From Hyphomicrobiales bacterium (GTDB lineage: Bacteria; Pseudomonadota; Alphaproteobacteria; Rhizobiales; Rhizobiaceae), in the NCBI GenBank assembly GCA_900470965.1, contig UCCS01000079.1, positions 31,168 through 95,167 of the forward strand: 64,000 nucleotides of DNA. The letters run 5' to 3'. A program made the position numbers and the translations under genes. This document shows, in pieces, positions 17,067-25,859 of this stretch. The first letter of the stretch is position 1; each line of letters begins with the position of its first letter. The notes beneath the pieces were generated by a model. That model did no database searches, was not told the origin of the DNA, and saw nothing but the letters and a program-made list of their open reading frames with translations.

Positions 17067-17098
17067 TCCCGCTTGGCCATTCAGCAAACGGGGGCGTC

Positions 17099-19255
17099 AT
17101 GAGCTTTTCCTTTTCCGAACTCGACTTCCTGAAACCGGAGCTGGGGGCGGAATATATCGGTTCAGGCACGCATTTTGCGGTTTTCTCCGCACACGCAGAA
17201 CAGGTGGAGCTCTGCCTGTTCTCTCCCGATGGCAAGAAAGAGATTGCCCGGTTGCCGCTGCCGAAGCGCGAGGGTGATATCTGGTCGGGCTACATTGCCG
17301 GCGTCGGCCCTGGCACGGTCTATGGCTACCGCGCGCACGGTCCTTACGACCCGAAGAACGGCCATCGCTTCAATGCCAACAAGCTGCTGCTCGATCCCTA
17401 TGCCAAGCAGGTGCTCGGTGATCTCAAATGGGACGACGCGCTCTATGGTTATACGATCGGCAAGGACGATCTTTCCTTCGACGAGCGCGATAGCGCGCCC
17501 TACATGGTCAAGGGTGTCGTTCAGGATCCGGATTTCGACTGGGCCGGTGAGGAAGCGATCCGGCGGCCATGGCCGGAAACAATCATCTATGAGGCGCATG
17601 TCCGGGGACTGACGATGCTGCATCCGAAAGTGCCGGACAGATTGCGTGGCACCTTTCTCGGCATGTGCAGCGATCCGATCATCGATCATCTCGTGAAGCT
17701 CGGCATTTCCGCGATCGAGCTGCTGCCGATCCAGTTCTTCCCGAACGACCGCTATCTCGAAGAGAAGAAGCTCACGAATTACTGGGGCTACCAGACGCTC
17801 GGTTTCTTCGCACCGCAGGCACGCTATCTCTCGGGTGACAAGATCATTGAGATCAAGACCATGGTGAGGAAGTTCCATGCCGCCGGCATCGAGGTCATCA
17901 TGGATGTCGTCTATAACCACACGGCCGAGGGCAGCGAGAAGGGGCCGACGATGTCTTTCCGCGGTCTCGACAACGCAAGCTACTACATCCTCTCGCCCGA
18001 CGATCCGCGCCATACTTTCGATACGACAGGCACCGGCAATACGCTGAACGTTGCTCATCCGATGGTCATGCGCATGGTGCTGGACAGTCTGCGTTACTGG
18101 GTCGGCGCCATGCATATCGATGGTTTCCGCTTCGATCTTGCCAGCACGCTCGGCCGCCAGGATATGGAATTCGACCGGCAGGGCCTGTTCTTCGGCGCGA
18201 TCCGCCAGGATCCGATCCTTGCCGGGGTCAAGCTGATCGCCGAACCTTGGGATGTCGGAGCCGGCGGCTATCAGGTCGGCGGCTTCCCGCATCCTTTCCG
18301 CGAGTGGAACGATAAGTTCCGTGACGATGTACGCCGCTTCTGGAAGGGAGACGGCGGAATGGTGTCGGAGATCTCGCAGCGCATCACCGGCTCGGCGGTG
18401 CAGTTCAATCACTCGGCTCGCGGGGCGACGTCATCAATTAATCTGCTGTCGGCGCATGACGGCTTCACGCTGATGGATACGGTTTCCTTCGACGACAAGC
18501 ACAATGAGGCAAATGGTGAGGACAACAGGGACGGTCATTCAGACAATCATTCGGACAATATGGGTGTCGAGGGGGTGACCGATGACGAGGACATCAACAG
18601 GCTGCGAGTACGCCGGCGCCGTAACATGATGGCGACCTTGATGCTCTCCCAGGGCGTGCCGATGATCCTTGCCGGCGATGAGGTCGGCAACAGTCAGGGC
18701 GGCAACAACAATGCCTATTGTCAGGACAATGAGATTGGCTGGACGAAATGGGACGGCCTCGATGATCCGTTCCTTTCTTTCTGCCGCAAGGTCGTCGCGT
18801 TCCGCAAGGCGCATCCGGTGCTGAGGCAGGAGCGCTTTCTGACAGGCGACAGTACCGAGGACGGGCGGATCGAAATCGCCTGGTACAAGCCGGACGCCAG
18901 TTTCATGGATGACGGCGCCTGGAACGACGACGGACTTCAAGTGCTCGGCGTCTATCTCTCGACGAGTGCGCATTCCCCCGATACCGAGGAGATGGATGAT
19001 CTCTATCTGGTCTTCAACGCCGGCGGTGATTGCGAGGTGCATTTGCCCGAGGTCAACGGGCTGAAGCACTGGGCGCGTGTACTCGATACCGGCGCTGAGG
19101 AGGATGCTTTCAAGCTCCATGAGCAGGAAGGTCCCGTCATGGTTTATGCCCAAAGCATTGCAGTCTTTGCGCCGAAGGGGCAGACCCGGCCGCCAAAGGA
19201 TGCAAGCAAGGCCGAACGGCGCAGGTGGTTCCACTTCGGTCGGCGGAGCAGGTGA
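17099..19255 (+). CDS. glgX: Glycogen debranching enzyme (isoamylase type)
   Basis: A 718-residue GH13 enzyme that hydrolyses alpha-1,6 branches of glycogen or limit dextrins. An N-terminal CBM48-like domain (about 15-110) precedes the TIM barrel. Active-site motifs are DVVYNHTAEG, HIDGFRFDLAS (nucleophile Asp), LIAEPWDVG (acid/base Glu) and LLSAHDGFT. It could also serve as TreX in the TreX/Y/Z trehalose route, since treZ lies 9 kb away. It is followed at 17 bases by a topoisomerase gene and lies behind a candidate EcfG promoter. Confidence 0.93.
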   Translation: MSFSFSELDFLKPELGAEYIGSGTHFAVFSAHAEQVELCLFSPDGKKEIARLPLPKREGDIWSGYIAGVGPGTVYGYRAHGPYDPKNGHRFNANKLLLDPYAKQVLGDLKWDDALYGYTIGKDDLSFDERDSAPYMVKGVVQDPDFDWAGEEAIRRPWPETIIYEAHVRGLTMLHPKVPDRLRGTFLGMCSDPIIDHLVKLGISAIELLPIQFFPNDRYLEEKKLTNYWGYQTLGFFAPQARYLSGDKIIEIKTMVRKFHAAGIEVIMDVVYNHTAEGSEKGPTMSFRGLDNASYYILSPDDPRHTFDTTGTGNTLNVAHPMVMRMVLDSLRYWVGAMHIDGFRFDLASTLGRQDMEFDRQGLFFGAIRQDPILAGVKLIAEPWDVGAGGYQVGGFPHPFREWNDKFRDDVRRFWKGDGGMVSEISQRITGSAVQFNHSARGATSSINLLSAHDGFTLMDTVSFDDKHNEANGEDNRDGHSDNHSDNMGVEGVTDDEDINRLRVRRRRNMMATLMLSQGVPMILAGDEVGNSQGGNNNAYCQDNEIGWTKWDGLDDPFLSFCRKVVAFRKAHPVLRQERFLTGDSTEDGRIEIAWYKPDASFMDDGAWNDDGLQVLGVYLSTSAHSPDTEEMDDLYLVFNAGGDCEVHLPEVNGLKHWARVLDTGAEEDAFKLHEQEGPVMVYAQSIAVFAPKGQTRPPKDASKAERRRWFHFGRRSR

Positions 19256-19272
19256 CGGATCAGTAGCAAGCA

Positions 19273-20283
19273 ATGAATGCCGACGTCATCACTGAGCTTG
19301 GTCTGATTTATGTCAGCGATACCGAACCGGGTATCCGCAGACGACGAAAAGGCAAGGGCTTAAGCTATACGCTGCCGGACGGGAAAACGCTGGCCGACGA
19401 GATCCAGCGGGCCCGTATCCATGCGCTCGGACTGCCGCCGGCCTACGAAAATGTGTGGATTTGCATTGACGAGAACGGTCATCTGCAGGCCACCGGCTTC
19501 GATGTCCGTGGCCGCAAACAATACCGCTATCACAAGGATTGGCAGGCCTTCCGCAGCACCGGCAAATTCCATCAACTCATCGAGTTCGGCAATGCACTGC
19601 CAAAGATCCGGCGAACGGTGCTGCGCCATCTCGATACCGGCGCAGAGGACATCAACGGTGTGCTTGCAGCGCTGACGATATTGCTCGACGAAGCGCATCT
19701 GCGCGTCGGCAACCAGGCCTATGTGAAGGAGAACGATACCTATGGTGCAACAACATTGCTGAAGCGCCATCTGAAGATCGTTGACGGTCGCATCGAATTG
19801 AAATTCCGCGCCAAGGGCGGCAAGCGCGTGCAGCGCAGTCTCAAGCATCCACGCCTGCAGAAGATGTTGGAAGAGATCGCCGATCTGCCGGGCAGGCAGC
19901 TCTTCGTCTGGAAAGACGAGACAGGTGCGCTGAAACCGATCGATTCCGGCCGGCTGAATGCCTATCTCGCTGACATCTCGGGCATTGCCATTTCCGCCAA
20001 GACCTTCCGCACATGGGCAGGTTCGCTTGCCGCTTTCGGCGCGGCGCGCAACGCCATATCGGAAGGACGACGGCCGACCGTCAAGGAGATGTCGGAAGCT
20101 GCGGCCGACGTCCTGCATAATACGCCGGCGATCTCGCGCTCCAGCTACATCCACCCGGCAATCATTGCGCTTTCAGCCAAGGATGAGACGCTGGAGGAGG
20201 GCTGTAGCGAACCCCTGCGTGGGCTTCGGGCGGATGAGAACCGCATGCTGGATTTCCTGACGCGTCACACCATTGCCAAGTGA
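19273..20283 (+). CDS. DNA topoisomerase IB
   Basis: A 336-residue poxvirus-type/bacterial topoisomerase IB, which relaxes supercoils through a 3'-phosphotyrosyl intermediate. The catalytic Arg lies in VGNQAYVKENDTYGAT-like region context (DEAHLRVGN), a Lys in FRAKGGKRV, the second Arg in KTFRTWAGSLAAF, and the nucleophilic Tyr in SRSSYIHPAI near residue 294. Bacterial TopIB is common in rhizobia. It is co-transcribed with glgX by spacing, and so probably under the same stress promoter. Confidence 0.93.
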   Translation: MNADVITELGLIYVSDTEPGIRRRRKGKGLSYTLPDGKTLADEIQRARIHALGLPPAYENVWICIDENGHLQATGFDVRGRKQYRYHKDWQAFRSTGKFHQLIEFGNALPKIRRTVLRHLDTGAEDINGVLAALTILLDEAHLRVGNQAYVKENDTYGATTLLKRHLKIVDGRIELKFRAKGGKRVQRSLKHPRLQKMLEEIADLPGRQLFVWKDETGALKPIDSGRLNAYLADISGIAISAKTFRTWAGSLAAFGAARNAISEGRRPTVKEMSEAAADVLHNTPAISRSSYIHPAIIALSAKDETLEEGCSEPLRGLRADENRMLDFLTRHTIAK

Positions 20284-20285
20284 AT

Positions 20286-20309
20286 AAAAAGAACCCGCGG
20301 CGAAGCCGC
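20286..20309 (-). terminator. Intrinsic terminator downstream of the GST gene
   Basis: GCGGC (20297-20301), loop GAA, GCCGC (20305-20309). On the minus strand the stem is followed by GGGTTCTTTTTATT, a T-tract that suits termination of the leftward operon ending with the GST gene. The rest of the 165-base gap holds only a short frame, not supported as a gene. Confidence 0.5.
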
Positions 20310-20448
20310 AGATTACGCGTTCAACAGGCGAGTATGGCGACACGTTCTCGTGGCGGCCCTCCTCGACCTCTCGACATTTCAAATTCTGGATCGAAGGTAA
20401 AACCGATGGCAAAGACATCGATCCCGAAAAATTGAAAGCAATGCCTGA

Positions 20449-21183
20449 TCAGGGCGCATCCATGTCGAGTTCCGGATAGTGGCGGAAAATGCCTTCCGTG
20501 CTGAAAGGCAGGCGGCGGTCGGATTTCAGATAGCGGGCGATGTTGGGGCGATGCTCGACGCTGTCATGGAGGGCGGCTAGCAGCGGATATTTGCTGCGGT
20601 AGCTGCCCATCGCCTTTGGAAAGGCATAAACGAGACCCTCGACGATCTGGAAGAGCGACAGGTCCACATAAGTCAGTGCATTGCCGGCTACATGTTTGGA
20701 GCCATGGGGATTCTGCCGCAGCACGCGCTCGAAATAGCCGAGGAATTTTGGGATGCGCTCCTTGATGAAATCGGCCGAGCGGGCCTTGGCTTCTTCCTTC
20801 TGGTCCTCGTAGTAGAGCGAGGTGGCAATCGGGTGATGTGTGTCATGCACCTCGGCGACGAAATCGGTGATCGTGAGCTGCAACCCGTTTACGACATAGC
20901 GCAGCCCTTCGTCATCAGGCGCCAGGCCGAGTTTGGGGCCGAGGTACAGCAGAATGTTGGCGACATGCGGAACGATGAGATCGCCTTCCTTGAGGAAGGG
21001 TGGGGCGAATGGAATACGCGCTTCGCTATTGCTCTGCATGATGCTCAGCATCGCGCCGGTGCCGCGCCCGCGACCGGACTGGCGGGTAATGTCGAGATAG
21101 TCGGCACCCGCTTCCTCAAGTGCCAGCCGCACAAATTCTCCACGGCCTTGGATGCCGTCCCAATAATAAAGCTCGTAAGTCAT
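20449..21183 (-). CDS. Glutathione S-transferase family protein
   Basis: A 244-residue GST-like protein with thioredoxin-type N-terminal domain (MTYELYYWDGIQGRGEFVRLALEEAG, ending near residue 90 at the SNLL-like VPHVANILLYLG cis-Pro region) and an all-helical C-terminal domain. The active-site residue is ambiguous (Tyr6/Tyr7). It is the third gene of a leftward set with the KGG-type and DUF3175 genes (17 bases after the latter), suggesting a stress or detoxification role. Confidence 0.85.
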   Translation of the reverse strand: MTYELYYWDGIQGRGEFVRLALEEAGADYLDITRQSGRGRGTGAMLSIMQSNSEARIPFAPPFLKEGDLIVPHVANILLYLGPKLGLAPDDEGLRYVVNGLQLTITDFVAEVHDTHHPIATSLYYEDQKEEAKARSADFIKERIPKFLGYFERVLRQNPHGSKHVAGNALTYVDLSLFQIVEGLVYAFPKAMGSYRSKYPLLAALHDSVEHRPNIARYLKSDRRLPFSTEGIFRHYPELDMDAP

Positions 21184-21200
21184 TTGCCCTCGTAATGTCT

Positions 21201-21491
21201 TTAACGCCTTGTTTCGCGGCCGAAATCCTTGCGAAGTTCGTCCTTCGTCTTTTCAAGTGTGCCCTTCTGCTTCTTCGTCAACTGGTCTCCGGCACGGTTG
21301 ATGTAGAAATTCAGCATCGACATAGCCGACCGGAGGGGGCTCGATTTGCGCCGGTCGCTGTTTTCGGCCGAGTGTTTCAGGGAAGCGGCGATCTTCTTCG
21401 GATCGTTGGATGTGAAGACACCTTCCTTGAGGTCCATGGCGTCACTGTTTTCGGTGACACCCTGTGACCATTTCTGCTTGCTCTTCGCCAT
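21201..21491 (-). CDS. DUF3175 domain protein
   Basis: A 96-residue basic protein starting MAKSKQKWSQGVTE. The segment DLKEGVFTSNDPKKIAASLKHSAE and the following RSAMSMLNFYINRAG are characteristic of DUF3175, a small family with no assigned function, common in Rhizobiales and other soil bacteria. It lies between the KGG-type gene and the GST gene on the same strand. Confidence 0.85.
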   Translation of the reverse strand: MAKSKQKWSQGVTENSDAMDLKEGVFTSNDPKKIAASLKHSAENSDRRKSSPLRSAMSMLNFYINRAGDQLTKKQKGTLEKTKDELRKDFGRETRR

Positions 21492-21561
21492 TGCGAGTGT
21501 CCTTTAGAGCAGCGGCATGCGGCGCGAGGCCACACCGTGTTGCTGGTGTCTGATGGTGCCG

Positions 21562-21876
21562 TCAGTGATGGGTGGGGTGTTCGTTGCGCTTGCGCGTGGC
21601 GGCTGCCTTCTTGGCGGAAGCGGAACGTTCTTCCTTCGAGCGGGATGCGGAGGCGTGGCCGCCGATCCGTCCGCCCTTTTCGGAGGATTCGTTCGTATCC
21701 TTCTTGCCGCGCCCGGAGCCTGATTTGTTGCCGCCGCCGCTTTCCTTGTTGACGGTTGCCCATGCACGGCGTTCAGCCTCCCCTTGGGAGACGCCGCGGT
21801 CCTCATAGCCTTCCTCGATATGCTCGGCCTTTCTCTTCTGCTTATCGGTATAAGCGGATTTGTCACCTCTCGGCAT
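21562..21876 (-). CDS. Small hydrophilic KGG-type stress protein
   Basis: A 104-residue, very hydrophilic, Lys/Glu/Ser-rich protein with no membrane segment. The N-terminal region KQKRKAEHIEEGYEDRGVS is of the kind annotated as plasmid stabilisation-like or DUF-type in Rhizobiales. The C-terminal half carries a KGGRIGGHASASRSKEER element reminiscent of KGG repeats in stress-induced proteins such as YciG/GsiB. Likely disordered. It has an EcfG-like promoter 30 bases upstream. Function unknown. Confidence 0.75.
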   Translation of the reverse strand: MPRGDKSAYTDKQKRKAEHIEEGYEDRGVSQGEAERRAWATVNKESGGGNKSGSGRGKKDTNESSEKGGRIGGHASASRSKEERSASAKKAAATRKRNEHPTHH

Positions 21877-21905
21877 GGCTGCCTCCTCTGGTTCGAAAGA
21901 GGCTC

Positions 21906-21930
21906 AACCGCTGGCCATCTAAAAAGTTCC
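21906..21930 (-). promoter_or_regulatory. EcfG-like promoter for the KGG/DUF3175/GST set
   Basis: On the minus strand: GGAAC (21930-21926), 16 bases, GGTT (21909-21906). The -10 element deviates from CGTT by one base. The start codon of the KGG-type gene is 30 bases downstream. Confidence 0.55.
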
Positions 21931-21997
21931 GAGGCCGTCCCGGCCGCCGCCCGTTTGGGAAATATCCGCAACTTGAAGGTCCTGACGCAGTCAGGGC

Positions 21998-24724
21998 CTA
22001 GGCAATGGGGCGCTGGCGGGCAGCGGTCTTCACAGCGCGGTCGAGTGCTGCGGTGGTAAACGGCTTTGGTAGCAGCACGGAACCGGAAAAGCGGTTCGCA
22101 TCCGGCAGATTGCTGTTGCCAGTCGCAAAGACGAGGCCGACCGACGGGAAAGCTTTGCGCGCCAGCGCTGCGAAGGCCGGGCCGGACATGCCCGGCAAGC
22201 CGACATCGGCAACGATAATATCTGTATTCGTATCTGCGCTGCGCAGGAGTTCGATGCCCTGTTCTCCGCTGTCGGCTTCGATCACGTCATAGCCGAGATC
22301 CCGCAGGATTTCGGCAGTATCCATGCGGATGAAGGCATCGTCCTCGACCAGCAGAAGCTTCAGCCTGGCCTGGACGATGTCGCCCGGTTGCTCGCTGCCC
22401 GGCAGAGGTGCCGGGTTGGTATGGCGGCGTTGCGCCTGGTTGACGAGGACGTGGCGGACTTTCCGCGCCAAGGCCTCCCGTGTGTATGGCTTGGACAGGA
22501 GCTCCAGGCCAGGATCGAGCCGGCCGCCATGGACGATCGAGTTTTCGGTATAACCTGACGTATAAAGCACGGCGACGTTGGGCAGGCGCTCGCGGGCCAT
22601 GCGGGCGAGCTCCGGGCTCTTCAGCGGACCAGGCATGACGACGTCGGTAAAAAGCAGGTCGATATGCGCGCCGCTTTCGATCACGGTCAACGCGCTTTGC
22701 GCGTCCTTGGCCTTCAGTACGTAATAGCCGAGATCGGTCAGCATCTCGACGACGGTTGCGCGCACGCCCTCATCATCCTCGGCGACCAGAATCGTCTCAG
22801 TGCCGCCGGTTGCGGGAACGTTGTCGCCAGTTGTGATCCGGTCCTCGCTTTGGAAGAAGCGGGGAAGATAGAGCTTCACCGTCGTACCTTCGTCGATCTC
22901 GCTGTAAATCTTCACGTGACCACCGGACTGCTTGACGAAACCGTAGACCATGGAAAGGCCGAGACCGGTGCCCTTGCCCTCCGGTTTGGTGGAGAAGAAC
23001 GGTTCGAAAGCCTGCGCAATGATCTCCGGTGGCATGCCTGCGCCAGTGTCGGTCACAGCGAGCACCACATATTGGCCGGCTGCGACCTCCGGATGAGCGC
23101 GGCTATAGGAATCGTCGAGAAAGGCATTTCCCACTTCGATCGTCAGTTTGCCTGCTCCATCCATTGCATCGCGGGAGTTGATCGCAAGGTTCAGCAGTGC
23201 GTTCTCGATTTGGATCGGGTCGGCAAAACTGTTCCAGAGCCCGCCGGAGAGCATGGTCTCCACTTCGATTTCCTCACCGAGCGTGCGGCGCAGCATGTCA
23301 TCCATGGCAGAGACGAGGCGGCCGATATTGATCACCTTCGGCTCCAGCGGCTGGCGGCGGCCGAAGGCGAGAAGCTGGCTGGCGAGCCGCTATCCGCGCT
23401 CGACGGCGGATAGCGCGTTGGAGATGCGCTCCTTGGCCCAGCCATTATTCGTCACATCCTTGCCGAGAAGCTGGAGATTGCCTGAAATGACCTGCAGCAG
23501 GTTGTTGAAATCGTGCGCGACGCCGCCGGTGAGCTTGCCGATCGATTCCATCTTCTGCGCCTGCTGCAGGGCTGCTTCCGCCTGCTGGCGTTCGAGGATT
23601 TCGGCGGCGACACGGACCTCAAGCGTTTCGTTCAGTTTGCGAAGCTGGGCCTCGGCCCCGCGGCGCTGGACGATCTCAAGTTCGGCAGCGCGGATGAGCC
23701 GGGCGTTGTCGATTGCGACGGCAGACTGGCCAGCCAGGCTGACGAGGCTTGCCTCTGCCGCATCCGAAAAGCGGGCGGGCTGGCTGTGACCGAAGAACAG
23801 CCCGCCAATGACGTTGCCGTCGCGTGACTTGACCGGCACGGCGAGATAGCTGCGCACAGGCAGGTGGCCGCTCGGCATACCGGAATGTGGCGCATTCTGC
23901 CCGTAGCGTGGATCAAGCAGGATATCGTCGGAGCGCACGACGCCCTCGCCGCTGAAAGTCGGTGCAAAAACCTTGGTGTTGCGCGGCATCGGAAACTTGT
24001 CGAAATGTTTCCGGTCGACACCCGACAGCGCGTAAAGCATGTAACTGCCGCCTTCACCATCATCGACATTGTAGAAGAAGGCGCCGAATTCGGCGCCCGT
24101 CAACGCTACCCCTGCATCAACCGCGATCTGTGTCAGACGATCGACATTGAGTTCGGCGGTAATCGCCGAGCCGGCCCTATTAACGACGGCGAGTGTTGCG
24201 GATTTTTCCCGCGCCTCATCCAAAGCGATGCGCTCTCGGTGCTTGGCAAGCACCTGGTCCGTCACTTCCATCGTCGCGCAGAGAATGCCGGCGACCTTGC
24301 CGTCATCGTCCCGTAGCGGCGTATAGGAAAAGGTGAACCAGGTGTCTTCCGTCTGTCCCTCGCGCCGCATGGGAACGTGCAGCTCCTTGTAGAGCTGTGA
24401 CTGACCGTTAAGCGTGGCTTCCACGATCGGCTCAAACTGCGGCCAGATATCCGACCACACCTGCTGAAATGGCTTTCCGAGGGCGGCAGGATGCCGTTCG
24501 GGAAAGATCGCGACATAGGCGTCGTTATAGATGAAGGCGAGTTCGGGACCCCAGGCGACGAATTTCGGCTGGCGTGAATTGACAACCATTTCCGCGATAT
24601 GCCGGAGTGAACTCGGCCATGCTTCGACTGACCCGATCCCGGCAGCATCCAAACCATTCCGGCGCAACAAATTCCCGATTTCGCTATCGCCTTCCGGCCA
24701 GCGACCCCCAACCCGTGCCATCAA
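21998..24724 (-). pseudogene. Hybrid histidine kinase split by an in-frame TAG
   Basis: One continuous frame of 908 codons encodes PAS (about 30-165), GAF (about 185-345), coiled coil, HisKA with GGVAHDFNNLLQVISG, HATPase (NLAINSRDAMDG, DTGAGMPPE, GKGTGLGLSMVYGF) and two receiver domains (ETILVAEDDEGV and LKLLLVEDDAFIRMD). At 23390-23392 a TAG follows SAVERG, where close relatives continue with a residue before RLASQLLAFGRRQPLEPK. The frame is intact on both sides, so a single base change would restore it. As written it yields a 444-residue sensor half lacking ATPase; the downstream ATG at 23335 could start a 445-residue HATPase-REC-REC half. Either a nonsense mutation, a two-piece kinase, or a sequencing error. 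Confidence 0.85.
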
Positions 24725-24880
24725 AAATCGCTTTCAATCTTACAATGGCATCACCCGAGCCGGGTCTGCCGGTCCACCGTCGACAAAATAGAGGCGTCGG
24801 GCAGGAGGGAAAGAGCGAGCTGCAAATATCGTTAACCGAGCAAAGCGTCCGATTACTCGCAAAAAAGCTGTTTATGTTTG

Positions 24881-25060
24881 TTATTCTTGGTCCAGCTTCT
24901 GCGAGGCGATGAAGGCGCGGCTCAGAGCAAAAGAACGAATCTGGATTGGCTTGCGCGGATCGCGAAAAAATACGCCGACTATATTATCAACCAGAAGGAT
25001 GAGCCCCAGCGCGAAACCGACATAGAGCAAAGCGGCGATCAGAAGAAGCGACATCTCCAT
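24881..25060 (-). CDS. Small single-pass membrane protein (59 aa)
   Basis: ATG at 25060 (or 25054, which has GGATGGAG just before it) encodes 59 residues. A strongly hydrophobic stretch (SLLLIAALLYVGFALGLILL, residues 4-23) is followed by a charged tail with DPRKPIQIRSFALSRAF. It begins three bases after the stop of a 25-codon ORF and lies downstream of an EcfG-like promoter at 25166-25190, which supports expression. No family recognised. Confidence 0.5.
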   Translation of the reverse strand: MEMSLLLIAALLYVGFALGLILLVDNIVGVFFRDPRKPIQIRSFALSRAFIASQKLDQE

Positions 25061-25063
25061 CCC

Positions 25064-25141
25064 TCACACCTGTGCTGGAAAACCTCGGCCGGAGGCCGCA
25101 GGAACTGGGATGGCAAGGGCATGGGCGAAATGGTTGTTCAT
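25064..25141 (-). CDS. 25-codon ORF leading the small membrane gene
   Basis: ATG at 25141 preceded by AGGGGAAG; encodes MNNHFAHALAIPVPAASGRG plus five residues and ends three bases before the 59-residue membrane ORF. Position suggests a leader or translational coupling device on an EcfG-driven transcript. No homology recognised; coding status unproven. Confidence 0.3.
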   Translation of the reverse strand: MNNHFAHALAIPVPAASGRGFPAQV

Positions 25142-25165
25142 GGCAACTTCCCCTGTTTGCCCATA

Positions 25166-25190
25166 AACCGCCGGAGGATACTCTTGTTCC
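25166..25190 (-). promoter_or_regulatory. EcfG-like promoter for the small membrane ORFs
   Basis: On the minus strand GGAAC (25190-25186), 16 bases, GGTT (25169-25166). The first ATG downstream is at 25141. Confidence 0.5.
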
Positions 25191-25321
25191 CCGTTTCGAG
25201 GGGTGGACGCAGCCTTTTTAAAAAGCTGTCCAGACGGACGTTTCATTCGGCTTGTGGTCACCCCCGCATAGAAGCTGGCGCTTCATGAGTTTCTTAGCGC
25301 GCAACTAATTCAAACTTATGA

Positions 25322-25358
25322 CAAAAAAAGCCAAGGGGCGCCGCGAAGGCGCCCTTTT
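25322..25358 (-). terminator. Intrinsic terminator after the DUF2934 gene
   Basis: GGGCGCC (25336-25342), loop GCGAA, GGCGCCC (25348-25354): a perfect 7-base stem. On the minus strand it is followed by CCTTGG and a run of seven T; on the plus strand by TTTT. It lies 24 bases past the DUF2934 stop, so termination of that gene is the natural role. Confidence 0.75.
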
Positions 25359-25381
25359 CATTGCAATCTGAATATTTCTCT

Positions 25382-25717
25382 TCAGGAAACCGACTTGCGT
25401 ACGGCTGTCCGCTTCGGGGCCGGTTTGACGATGCCGTTGGTCTTTGTGTTTGTTGCCGCCTTCTTGGCGGGTTTCTTGGCTTCGCCGCCATTGGTGACCT
25501 CGGCTGCTACTGCCGGTGCCGCCGTCTTGGCCGCCGCCGCCCGCTTCGCTCGAGGTTTCACTTCCTTGCCGTTTGGAGATTTTGAAGCCCCCTTGAGCGT
25601 GTCATGCTCGGCCCTTGCTTGTTCCCAATGGATGGAATCCCGTCCCGTCGGGTGTCCCTCTTCTTCCCAGAGGGCATATGCACGTTTCTTTATCCACTCT
25701 TCCCGAGTTTCTGCCAT
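25382..25717 (-). CDS. DUF2934 protein with lysine/alanine-rich tail
   Basis: A 111-residue protein. The N-terminal 40 residues (REEWIKKRAYALWEEEGHPTGRD, then HWEQARAE) are the DUF2934 domain. The remainder is a low-complexity Lys/Ala/Pro tail with KKPAKK and KPAPKR repeats, resembling histone H1-like nucleic-acid-binding tails. DUF2934 proteins are common in rhizobia and of unknown role. It has its own EcfG promoter match and terminator, so it is a monocistronic stress gene. Confidence 0.85.
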   Translation of the reverse strand: MAETREEWIKKRAYALWEEEGHPTGRDSIHWEQARAEHDTLKGASKSPNGKEVKPRAKRAAAAKTAAPAVAAEVTNGGEAKKPAKKAATNTKTNGIVKPAPKRTAVRKSVS

Positions 25718-25750
25718 CGCTGATCTCCAGTCACAACATGCCGTCGTTCG

Positions 25751-25775
25751 AACGCGATACCGTTGAAAAGGTTCC
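25751..25775 (-). promoter_or_regulatory. EcfG-type promoter for the DUF2934 gene
   Basis: On the minus strand GGAAC (25775-25771), 16 bases, CGTT (25754-25751): exact consensus. The DUF2934 ATG is 33 bases downstream. Confidence 0.7.
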
Positions 25776-25859
25776 AGACTATGGGGCCGGTTTCAAGTGG
25801 ATTTGCCAAGTAAATCGGGAATATTTTTGCGTTGCAGTATTTATAGGCAATAACTCGTT

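Noticed and set aside
17162..18412. Minus-strand open frame inside glgX
   Set aside because: Shadow of glgX, no recognisable domain.
20380..20475. Short plus-strand frame reading KFWIEGKTDGKDIDPEKLKA
   Set aside because: Looks protein-like but lacks start and ribosome site and overlaps the GST stop; perhaps a gene remnant, not supportable.
23390..23392. TAG recoding as an amino acid in the kinase and DedA genes
   Set aside because: Other genes in the window end at TAG with no homologous extension beyond, so TAG works as a stop here.
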